The notes beneath the pieces are model-generated. The model was not told where the DNA came from. It saw nothing but the letters and a program-made list of their open reading frames with translations, and ran no database searches. 39,602 bases of DNA from Oxalobacteraceae bacterium (lineage in GTDB: Bacteria > Pseudomonadota > Gammaproteobacteria > Burkholderiales > Burkholderiaceae_D). The DNA lies in NCBI GenBank assembly GCA_027490465.1, contig JAIXXZ010000058.1:1-39602 (forward strand), in the 5' to 3' direction. Each line of letters begins with the position of its first letter. The first letter of the stretch is position 1. Both the position numbers and the translations under genes were made by a program. This document shows, piece after piece, positions 33,977 through 39,602 of this stretch.

Positions 33977-34005
33977 ATCTCGGTTTTTACCGAGATCCAG
34001 TGTCT
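33977..34005. repeat. Diverged REP-like hairpin
   Basis: ATCTCGGT (33977-33984) and ACCGAGAT (33989-33996) form a perfect 8-bp stem with a TTTT loop. The following GATCCAGTGTCTT is identical to the sequence next to the right REP at 2742-2754. It is therefore a distant copy of that family, placed between kup and the DUF3365 gene. Confidence 0.7.
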
Positions 34006-34021
34006 TGACTCTCTGAGGTTT

Positions 34022-34636
34022 TTACGGGAGCGGGCGCGTGATGACAACGGCACCGCGCAGCTGCCCCACGCTGTAGCCCGTCGCCTGATCATTCGGATAT
34101 TCGATACGAAGTTTTTCGGCGAGTGGCGCAGCAATATCCTGTGCAGGTCCGTGGCAGCTCAGACATTGCGGTTGTACCGCAATCGCTTTTGCATAGCGCA
34201 GTTCATTTTTGCCGTGGCCATTGTCGGCGACTTGCCAATATTCGATATCGGTGGCTTTCTCGCCTTGCGACAGACGTGTTTCGAATTGCGTCAGCGCTTC
34301 TTTTTGCCACGCATTGGGTATGCCCATCTTTTGATTGCGCACGCGCGTGCCCACTCGGGTGACTTTGGCATCGTTCGCGTTGGAGAGCTGGTGCGCAATC
34401 GCGGGCGCTGCTTCTTTGCAGACGCTGACTGCGGCGACCGGGCCCTCGGTAGACATCGCCGCTTTCAGTTTCTGCCCGAGCTGGCCCAGCAGTTCGCCGG
34501 CAATGCCACGCGTGGATTGCACCATGGCGGCATCAATCGTCGCGGGTGGTGTGCTTTGGGCTACGGCCAGGCCGCTGACGGTGAACAAGAGGACGCCGAG
34601 GATGCGGCTATCGATAAACTTTTGAAAAACATTCAT
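34022..34636 (-). CDS. Periplasmic c-type haem protein of the DUF3365 (Tll0287-like) family
   Basis: A 204-residue exported protein. The signal peptide covers roughly residues 1-26 (ILGVLLFTVSGLAVAQ), and CTGGAGAACCCT gives a good ribosome site. One haem-c motif is present, CLSCH at 158-162. The family pattern is visible: AVSVCKEAAPAIA near 69-81 (Cys73), GTRVRNQKMGIPNAWQKEAL near 96-115, EYWQVADN and the C-terminal GQLRGAVVITRPLP. Tll0287-type proteins are proposed redox sensors with a PAS-like fold; their partners are generally unknown. No kinase or diguanylate cyclase is fused or adjacent here. It stands alone downstream of kup on the same strand. Confidence 0.88.
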   Translation of the reverse strand: MNVFQKFIDSRILGVLLFTVSGLAVAQSTPPATIDAAMVQSTRGIAGELLGQLGQKLKAAMSTEGPVAAVSVCKEAAPAIAHQLSNANDAKVTRVGTRVRNQKMGIPNAWQKEALTQFETRLSQGEKATDIEYWQVADNGHGKNELRYAKAIAVQPQCLSCHGPAQDIAAPLAEKLRIEYPNDQATGYSVGQLRGAVVITRPLP

Positions 34637-34820
34637 AGGGTTCTCCAGTCAAGCCTGTGATTATAGTCCTCCTCGCGACCCCAGCCTGTGCGAAAACCGG
34701 GGCGTTTGCCTGCGGTCGAGCTGTCGACGGCGTGTAATTCATCCTTCAGCAAATTCAAATTGTCCGGTGACTGAGCCTGTTGGACAATGGCGCATTACCG
34801 GTTTTTGACAGGCGCCAGTC

Positions 34821-35681
34821 ATGTCCAGCAATGCTCCCGATATCGAACACCTTGGCCAGTGGATTGGTCGCGCTGAAACGCGGACGGATCGCATTGACCT
34901 GGCCAAGGCGAGTGCCTTGGCAGCGACGCTCGATTTGCCGTCCGCGCCGGTCGAGGGCGATGCATTGCCGCCCTTGTGGCACTGGATGTATTTCTGGTCC
35001 GTGAGCCCGGCGTCAGTGATCGGGCCGGATGGTCATCCGCAGCGCGGGGGCTTTCTGCCACCGGTGACGCTGCCCCGCCGAATGTGGGCCGGCAGTCGGG
35101 TAATTTTTCGTGGTGCATTGCCGGTGGGTGCGGTGGCCGAGCGAACTTCGCTGATCAAGTCGGTGAACGTCAAACAGGGCAAGTCGGGCCCGCTGGTCTT
35201 TGTCACGGTGGCGCATGAGATCGCTGTCAACGGCGAGCCGGTTATTCTGGAAGAGCACGATATTGTGTATCGCGACCCGCCGCAAGCCAGTGATGCACCT
35301 GCAATACCCAAGGCCGCTCCGACCAACGCGCAATGGTCACAAGCGATCGTGCCAGATCCGGTGCTGCTGTTTCGTTATTCTGCGCTGACCTTCAATGGTC
35401 ATCGGATTCATTACGACCGCAGTTATGTGACTGAGGTGGAAGGCTATCCCGGATTGATCGTGCACGGGCCTTTGGTTGCCACTTTGCTGATCGGGCTAAT
35501 AGCGCGTGAGTTGCCCGGACGCGAAATCAGCTCGTTTGCGTTTCGTGCAGTGAGCCCTTTGTTTGATATCGAGCCGTTCAGCGTGCATGGGCGTCTGGAA
35601 GAGGATGGTCACAGTGTGATGCTGTGGGCGGCCAATGCGCGCGGTGAGCTCGCCTTGCAGGCCGAGGCGAGTCTGGCATGA
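34821..35681 (+). CDS. MaoC-like hydratase, itaconyl-CoA / mesaconyl-C4-CoA hydratase family
   Basis: A 286-residue cytosolic protein with two hotdog halves. The N-terminal half (1-150) is FAS1-type dehydratase-like: PLWHWMYFWSVSPASVIGPD near 51, GGFLPPVTLPRRMWAGSRV near 73. The C-terminal MaoC half contains FRYSALTFNGHRIHYDRSY near 189-207, where Asn-Gly-His-Arg-Ile-His is the hydratase signature, and YPGLIVHGPLVATLLIGL. This matches itaconyl-CoA hydratase (Ich) and mesaconyl-C4-CoA hydratase. Beside a CoA-transferase and a CitE-like lyase, the likely reaction is hydration of itaconyl-CoA (through mesaconyl-C4-CoA) to citramalyl-CoA. The three functions together match the Pseudomonas itaconate pathway (Ict, Ich, Ccl). 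The ribosome site is weak. Confidence 0.85.
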   Translation: MSSNAPDIEHLGQWIGRAETRTDRIDLAKASALAATLDLPSAPVEGDALPPLWHWMYFWSVSPASVIGPDGHPQRGGFLPPVTLPRRMWAGSRVIFRGALPVGAVAERTSLIKSVNVKQGKSGPLVFVTVAHEIAVNGEPVILEEHDIVYRDPPQASDAPAIPKAAPTNAQWSQAIVPDPVLLFRYSALTFNGHRIHYDRSYVTEVEGYPGLIVHGPLVATLLIGLIARELPGREISSFAFRAVSPLFDIEPFSVHGRLEEDGHSVMLWAANARGELALQAEASLA

Positions 35682-35797
35682 TGCGCGTTTGGCCACGGTC
35701 CGAGGGTGATTTGCAACGCTTCGCCTTGCCCTGGCCTTCGTCTGAAGACCGACGAAACATGATTTAAATAACAACGAATACCCGCAAAGGAGAGACT

Positions 35798-36976
35798 ATG
35801 CGCCCCTTGGACGGAATCACCGTCGTCACACTGGAACACGCGATTGCCGCGCCGTTTTGCACGCGCCAGTTGGCCGACCTTGGCGCTCGCGTGATCAAGA
35901 TCGAGCGTCCTGGTGTGGGCGATTTTGCGCGCGCTTACGACGATCGCGTTAAAGGCATGTCATCGCATTTCGTGTGGGTGAACCGCTCCAAAGAGAGCCT
36001 GTCCCTGGATGTGAAGCATCCCGAGGCAAACGTCATTCTTGATCGCCTGCTGGCCAAGGCGGATGTGCTGGTGCAGAACCTGGCGCCGGGCGCGGCTGCG
36101 CGTTTGGGTTTGTCATTCGAGGCGCTCTCGTACCGTTTTCCTGGCCTGATCGTTTGCGATATTTCTGGTTATGGTGCTGATGGCCCTTATCGCGACAAAA
36201 AAGCTTACGACTTGCTGATTCAGAGTGAATCAGGTTTTCTGTCCGTTACCGGTACTGAAGATACGCCCGCCAAAGCGGGTGCATCGATTGCGGATATTGC
36301 CGCTGGGATGTATGCGTATACGAATATTCTCGCAGCGCTGATTCAGCGTGGTCGCACCGGTAAAGGCTGCCGCATTGATGTCTCCATGCTGGAGAGCATG
36401 ACCGAGTGGATGAGCTTCCCGCTGTACTACGCCTATGAAGGTGCACCGCCACCGGTGCGGGCAGGTGCCGCTCATGCGACGATCTATCCTTACGGGCCTT
36501 TCCCCGCAGGCGACGGCAAGATCGTCATGCTGGGCTTGCAGAATGAGCGCGAGTGGGTGCTGTTTTGCGAGAAGGTTCTGCTGCAGCCGGCGCTGGCGAC
36601 CGATACGCGCTTTGATTCGAGCAGCAAGCGAAGCGCTGCGCGCAAAGCGCTCTACGACATTATTTGCAGCAGTTTCTCTTCACTCACAGCCGAGCAGATC
36701 ATCGAGCGTCTGGATGCTGCGCCTATCGCTTGCGCGCGTCTCAACGACATGCACGAGCTCTGGGATCATGCACAGCTGCGCGCTCGCGATCGCTGGGCCA
36801 GCGTGGCGTCGCCCGTGGGTGAGGTCAGGGCGCCACTGCCGCCGGGTGTCAGCACCGCCTGGGAGGCGCGTATGGATCCCATTCCCGCACTGGGAGAGCA
36901 CACACGCGCGATTCTGACTGAGCTGGGCTATGCGTCCGATGCGGTCGATGCGCTGGCAACCGAGAAGGCGATCTGA
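35798..36976 (+). CDS. Family III CoA-transferase (CaiB/BaiF), probable itaconate or mesaconate CoA-transferase
   Basis: A 392-residue cytosolic enzyme with a strong AAAGGAGAGACT ribosome site. N-terminal landmarks are MRPLDGITVVTLEHAIAAPF and TRQLADLGARVIKIERPGVG. SLSLDVKHPEA follows near 68, and ICDISGYGADGPYRDKKAYD ends with Asp138, the expected catalytic nucleophile. Late motifs include GRTGKGCRIDVSMLESMTEW near 187. It should move CoA from succinyl-CoA or another donor to a C5 dicarboxylic acid. The neighbours make itaconate the best candidate, with mesaconate or citramalate as alternatives. The lyase gene starts directly after its stop codon. Confidence 0.88.
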   Translation: MRPLDGITVVTLEHAIAAPFCTRQLADLGARVIKIERPGVGDFARAYDDRVKGMSSHFVWVNRSKESLSLDVKHPEANVILDRLLAKADVLVQNLAPGAAARLGLSFEALSYRFPGLIVCDISGYGADGPYRDKKAYDLLIQSESGFLSVTGTEDTPAKAGASIADIAAGMYAYTNILAALIQRGRTGKGCRIDVSMLESMTEWMSFPLYYAYEGAPPPVRAGAAHATIYPYGPFPAGDGKIVMLGLQNEREWVLFCEKVLLQPALATDTRFDSSSKRSAARKALYDIICSSFSSLTAEQIIERLDAAPIACARLNDMHELWDHAQLRARDRWASVASPVGEVRAPLPPGVSTAWEARMDPIPALGEHTRAILTELGYASDAVDALATEKAI

Positions 36977-37810
36977 ATGTCTACCTTGCCAAGCATGCCG
37001 ACGATGTCTGCGGTGCCAGTGTCTTACCTGTTTGTTCCCGGCAGTCGCCCCGAGCGCTTCGACAAGGCGATGGCAGCCGGCGCTGATGCGGTGATCATCG
37101 ATCTTGAAGATGCAGTGTCGCCGGTGGACAAAGACAGCGCTCGCGCGTCGGTCGCGGCCTGGCTGTCGGCAGACAAGCCAATCTGCCTGCGTATCAACAC
37201 GTCCGACACCGACTGGTTTGCCTCCGATCTGGCGCTGTGCGCTCATCCCGGCGTGGTGGCAGTCATGTTGCCCAAGGCGGCACAGGTGGCCGACATCGAT
37301 CGTCTGCGCAAGGCAGGCGCCCGACGCGTGCTGCCGCTGATCGAGAGTGCTCAGGGTTTCGCGAATCTCTCCGCGCTGGCGGGGGCAGAAGGGGTGGAGC
37401 GACTGGCTTTCGGCAGCATTGATTTTGCGGTCGACCTTGGCATTGAGGGTGATGATCGTGAGCTGGATTACTTCCGTTCGCAACTGGTACTCGCATCGCG
37501 CCTGGCGGGTATTGCGGCGCCGATTGACGGTGTTACCACCGCGATTGATGACAAGCTTGTTCTGGAATCTGAGACTCTGCGCGGCAAGCGTTTCGGGTTT
37601 GGTGGCAAGCTCTGCATTCATCCGGCCCAGCTAAGTGTGATTCATGCCAGCTATCTTCCTCAGGCTGCCGAAGTGGACTGGGCAGAGCGCGTGATGGTAG
37701 CGGCAGCCGCCAGTCAGGGCGCTGCGGTGGCGGTGGACGGGAAGATGGTCGACCGTCCTGTGATCCTGAAGGCGGAACGGATTTTGGCGCGGGCGGGTCG
37801 AACAGCCTAG
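36977..37810 (+). CDS. CitE-like HpcH/HpaI-family CoA-ester lyase, probable citramalyl-CoA lyase
   Basis: A 277-residue cytosolic lyase. Its ATG follows the CoA-transferase stop by one base; MSAVPVSYLFVPG ten codons in is a possible alternative start. Motifs include SYLFVPGSRPERFDKAMAAG near 16, DAVIIDLEDAVSP near 37-49, and CLRINTSD. RVLPLIESAQGF near 115 carries the catalytic Glu, FGSIDFAVDLGI near 142 holds the metal Asp, and FGGKLCIHPAQL closes the site. The predicted reaction splits (S)-citramalyl-CoA into acetyl-CoA and pyruvate, the last step of itaconate breakdown. Beta-methylmalyl-CoA or malyl-CoA cleavage is possible for relatives. Confidence 0.88.
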   Translation: MSTLPSMPTMSAVPVSYLFVPGSRPERFDKAMAAGADAVIIDLEDAVSPVDKDSARASVAAWLSADKPICLRINTSDTDWFASDLALCAHPGVVAVMLPKAAQVADIDRLRKAGARRVLPLIESAQGFANLSALAGAEGVERLAFGSIDFAVDLGIEGDDRELDYFRSQLVLASRLAGIAAPIDGVTTAIDDKLVLESETLRGKRFGFGGKLCIHPAQLSVIHASYLPQAAEVDWAERVMVAAAASQGAAVAVDGKMVDRPVILKAERILARAGRTA

Positions 37811-37878
37811 TTGTTTTCAGCAGGGCGAGGGCAATACATCGTTGATTTTGCTTGCTTTTGAGCACGTATCGCGATACT

Positions 37879-37900
37879 CTGTATACAGAATACAGTATTC
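37879..37900. promoter_or_regulatory. Two overlapping palindromes, likely GntR operator
   Basis: CTGTATACAG (37879-37888) is a perfect 10-bp palindrome and GAATACAGTATTC (37888-37900) a perfect odd palindrome; they share one base. They lie 13-34 bp before the GntR gene. TGTATAC-type palindromes suit FadR/FCD-subfamily GntR proteins, so autoregulation and control of the downstream dioxygenase are likely. Control of the upstream genes would need another site. Confidence 0.65.
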
Positions 37901-37912
37901 GACAGCCGCTCA

Positions 37913-38695
37913 ATGACCGATATTACCCCGCTTAATGCCGCGCCCGATCTCGCCGAACAGGCCTATCGCGCCATCATCGACGCTATCTGCGATGGTCGTT
38001 ATGTGGCTGGTCAGCGCATCACGCAAGAAGCGCTCGCAGAGAGCCTCGCGGTGTCACGTCAACCCGTACTTCAGGCCATTTTGCTGTTGAAGCGCGACGG
38101 TCTTGTGATTGATGCCGGCGGCCGTGGCGTGATGGTGGCGCCGCTGACGGCCGACCATATCGCCAATCTTTATCAGGTTCGTTCCGTGCTGGATGGCCTC
38201 GCTGCTCGCGAGGCTGCACGACGGCAGGCCAATCTTTCGTTTCGCCTGATTGGTGCCGGTCGGGCCGCCACCCGAGGTCGTGATCTGCGCGCGATGATCG
38301 AGGCCGACATTGCCTTTCATCGCGCGATCTACGAAGCAGCAGGCAATCCTGTGCTGTTGCAGGCCGCCGAGCGCAACTGGAATCACATACGCCGCATTAT
38401 GGGTGTCACCCTAAGCCAGGCGGGTGCGCGCCACGCGGTCTGGGATGAACATGAAAAAATGCTGGAACTGATCGTCTCCGGTCGACCGGACGCAGCCCAG
38501 CAGCAGGCCTTGCTCCATTGCGAAAAAGCTGGTGAATCGCTGGTTGCCCGACTTGGCAGCACTGGCGATGCGAGCCACGGCAAGGCTGCCGATACGCATT
38601 CCGATGCGAATCCCGTCCCTCAGTCGAATACTCAGTCCAATCCTCAGTCGAATTCTCAATCCAATCCCGATAGCCATCAAAGGAGACAGGCATGA
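37913..38695 (+). CDS. GntR-family transcriptional regulator (FCD subfamily) with a QSN-repeat tail
   Basis: A 260-residue regulator. The winged helix (about 10-75) reads AEQAYRAIIDAICDGRYVAG, then RITQEALAESLAVSRQPVLQ and LKRDGLVIDAGGRGVMVAPL. The helical FCD ligand domain (about 80-215) contains LYQVRSVLDGLAAREAARR, AMIEADIAFHRAIYEAAGNP and DEHEKMLELIVSGRPD, whose Asp/His residues usually bind a metal and a carboxylate effector. A dicarboxylate or its CoA ester would fit the neighbouring pathway. The C-terminus has an unusual polar tail with the four-residue unit [PTS]-QSN repeated four times. The next gene's ATG overlaps its stop (ATGA). The palindromes just upstream are probable binding sites. 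Confidence 0.9.
   Translation: MTDITPLNAAPDLAEQAYRAIIDAICDGRYVAGQRITQEALAESLAVSRQPVLQAILLLKRDGLVIDAGGRGVMVAPLTADHIANLYQVRSVLDGLAAREAARRQANLSFRLIGAGRAATRGRDLRAMIEADIAFHRAIYEAAGNPVLLQAAERNWNHIRRIMGVTLSQAGARHAVWDEHEKMLELIVSGRPDAAQQQALLHCEKAGESLVARLGSTGDASHGKAADTHSDANPVPQSNTQSNPQSNSQSNPDSHQRRQA
38618..38665 (+). repeat. Four 12-bp in-frame repeats in the GntR gene
   Basis: Units at 38618, 38630, 38642 and 38654 follow a pattern close to CCTCAGTCGAAT, also visible as two 24-bp copies. Each unit encodes Pro/Thr/Ser-Gln-Ser-Asn. The array extends the C-terminus of the regulator beyond the FCD domain. Confidence 0.9.
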
Positions 38696-39543
38696 AACTC
38701 ACCCAGGAACAACTTGATCAGTTTGACCGTGATGGTTATCTGTTCTTCCCGTCGCACTTCACAGCAGAAGAAATCAAGACACTGACCGACGAAGTGCCGA
38801 ACCTGTATGCCCAGGACCGCGCAGAGAATATTCGCGAGAAGGGCAAGACAGCAGTACGCACCAATTTCGCCGCGCACATGTACAGCGAGCCGTTTGCTCG
38901 CCTGGCGCGTCATCCGCGCATGGTCAAGCCGGTCGAGCAGTTGTTCGACGAGAAGCTCTACATGCATCAGTTCAAGGTCAACGGCAAGATGGCCTTTGAT
39001 GGCGACATCTGGCAGTGGCATCAGGATTACGGCACCTGGCTTAATGATGATCAAATGCCTGAAGCACGCGCGATGAATGTGGCAATCTTCCTCGACGAGG
39101 TGAATGAGTTCAATGGCCCGTTGATGTTTATCCCCGGCAGCCACAAGATGGGTGCACTCGAAGCCGGTCACGATACCTCGACCACCAGCTACCCGTTGTG
39201 GACCATCAGCAATGACAACATCCGCACGCTGGTCGACAAGGGCGGCATCGTGGCACCGAAAGGTCCGGCAGGTTCCATGCTGCTCTTCCACGGCTGTCTG
39301 GTCCATGGCTCTGCGCCTAACCTGTCGCCCTGGAATCGCGTGACGGTGTACCTGAGCTTGTGCGCAGTGTCGAATCACATTCGTCGTTTCAAGCGTCCCG
39401 GTTATATCGCGCATCGCGACTTCACGCCGATCGAGTGCCTGCCCGACGATTGCCTGGTTAAATCCTATCCGGTCGATCTGCCCTGGAAAGACGGCACGCC
39501 AGTCAGCGAGCAGCACGGTATGCCTGACGGCATGGCCGCCTGA
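38692..39543 (+). CDS. PhyH/EctD-like Fe(II)/2-oxoglutarate dioxygenase
   Basis: A 283-residue non-haem iron oxygenase. A strong AAAGGAGACAGGC site precedes the ATG, which overlaps the GntR stop. The iron ligands are visible as His110 and Asp112 (WQWHQDYGTW) and His205 (LVHGSAPN); Arg216 (NRVTVYLS) should hold 2-oxoglutarate. The region MNVAIFLDEVNEFNGPLMFI followed by PGSHK resembles ectoine hydroxylase more than classic phytanoyl-CoA hydroxylase, but no ectoine genes are present. The operon context suggests hydroxylation of a substrate that feeds the CoA-ester pathway upstream, or of an unrelated small acid. The substrate cannot be assigned. Confidence 0.87.
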   Translation: MKLTQEQLDQFDRDGYLFFPSHFTAEEIKTLTDEVPNLYAQDRAENIREKGKTAVRTNFAAHMYSEPFARLARHPRMVKPVEQLFDEKLYMHQFKVNGKMAFDGDIWQWHQDYGTWLNDDQMPEARAMNVAIFLDEVNEFNGPLMFIPGSHKMGALEAGHDTSTTSYPLWTISNDNIRTLVDKGGIVAPKGPAGSMLLFHGCLVHGSAPNLSPWNRVTVYLSLCAVSNHIRRFKRPGYIAHRDFTPIECLPDDCLVKSYPVDLPWKDGTPVSEQHGMPDGMAA

Positions 39544-39557
39544 GTCCGGGGATATCG

Positions 39558-39602
39558 ATGAATCTTTTCGCAAAACTGCAGCAGCGCGCTGCAGACGGTA
39601 AA
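39558..39602 (+). CDS. Start of a probable malonyl-CoA-synthetase-like acyl-CoA ligase, cut by the window edge
   Basis: An ATG at 39558 with a GGGGA ribosome site opens a frame that stays open to the last base (15 codons: MNLFAKLQQRAADGK). The opening resembles the N-terminus of AMP-forming malonyl-CoA synthetases (MatB type), which often begin MNLFA-L. Only 15 residues are visible, so this is a suggestion. It would follow the dioxygenase by 14 bp and belong to the same operon. Confidence 0.45.
   Translation, partial: MNLFAKLQQRAADGK

Noticed and set aside
36680-37621. A 313-codon minus-strand open frame
   Set aside because: It is antisense across the CoA-transferase and lyase genes and only reflects GC-rich codon structure.
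38677-39573. A 298-codon minus-strand open frame
   Set aside because: It is antisense to the dioxygenase, whose iron and 2-oxoglutarate residues are all in the plus frame.
1-39602. tRNA or rRNA genes
   Set aside because: No tRNA-like T-loop/acceptor pattern or rRNA segment was recognised by eye on either strand; a covariance-model search would be needed to exclude small RNAs.

Overview
The window looks like chromosomal DNA of a betaproteobacterium, probably Burkholderiales, Rhodocyclales or a near relative. This is judged from the paired cyanophycin synthetases (cphA'-cphA) next to an ABC transporter and a DUF1854 gene, from the style of the Czc-type efflux genes, from the REP-like repeats, and from a moderately GC-rich composition with strong GC preference at third codon positions. 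The assignment is an inference; no rRNA, tRNA or other taxonomic marker is present.

Layout. (1) 1-5116: the 3' part of a trkH potassium channel gene, a tandem array of a palindromic repeat, an exported hydratase-family protein, REP-like repeats, a periplasmic Cu/Zn superoxide dismutase and a membrane-anchored FMN/[3Fe-4S] glutamate-synthase-like protein. (2) 5131-9318: a compact cyclic-nucleotide signalling locus. On the minus strand lie siaB-like kinase, siaC-like phosphoprotein and a class III nucleotidyl cyclase. Divergent from them is an overlapping pair of stand-alone cyclic-nucleotide-binding proteins. Convergent with that pair is a metallo-beta-lactamase-fold protein resembling class II cAMP phosphodiesterases. 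(3) 9515-15177: a three-gene heavy-metal RND efflux operon (outer membrane factor, adaptor, pump). (4) 15684-18700: a small outer-membrane barrel protein and a 7TM-sensor PP2C phosphatase of the kind that works with SiaB/SiaC switches. (5) 18933-21753: an accessory stretch with an unrecognised repeat-containing protein (possibly frameshifted at its N-terminus), a small unknown protein and a HigBA/RelE-like toxin-antitoxin pair.

(6) 21774-29574: a cyanophycin locus. cphA' and cphA run leftward; a zinc-ribbon ABC transporter and a DUF1854 protein run rightward. (7) 29668-34636: ion and membrane functions: NhaA, a small unknown protein, a membrane-anchored methyltransferase, Kup and a haem-binding DUF3365 protein. 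(8) 34821-39602: a catabolic cluster matching the itaconate/C5-dicarboxyl-CoA pathway (MaoC-type hydratase, family III CoA-transferase, CitE-like lyase) with a GntR regulator, an EctD/PhyH-type dioxygenase and the first codons of a probable acyl-CoA synthetase.

The most interesting unit is region 2. It holds a writer (cyclase), an eraser (phosphodiesterase), two readers (one canonical, one degenerate) and an upstream SiaB/SiaC phospho-switch in about 4 kb, with the likely matching phosphatase about 7 kb away. The characterised Pseudomonas SiaABCD pathway ends in a diguanylate cyclase; here the same switch appears wired to a class III adenylate-type cyclase. An apparent mobile miniature element sits between siaC and the cyclase, and a 14-bp tandem array lies between the reader pair and the phosphodiesterase.
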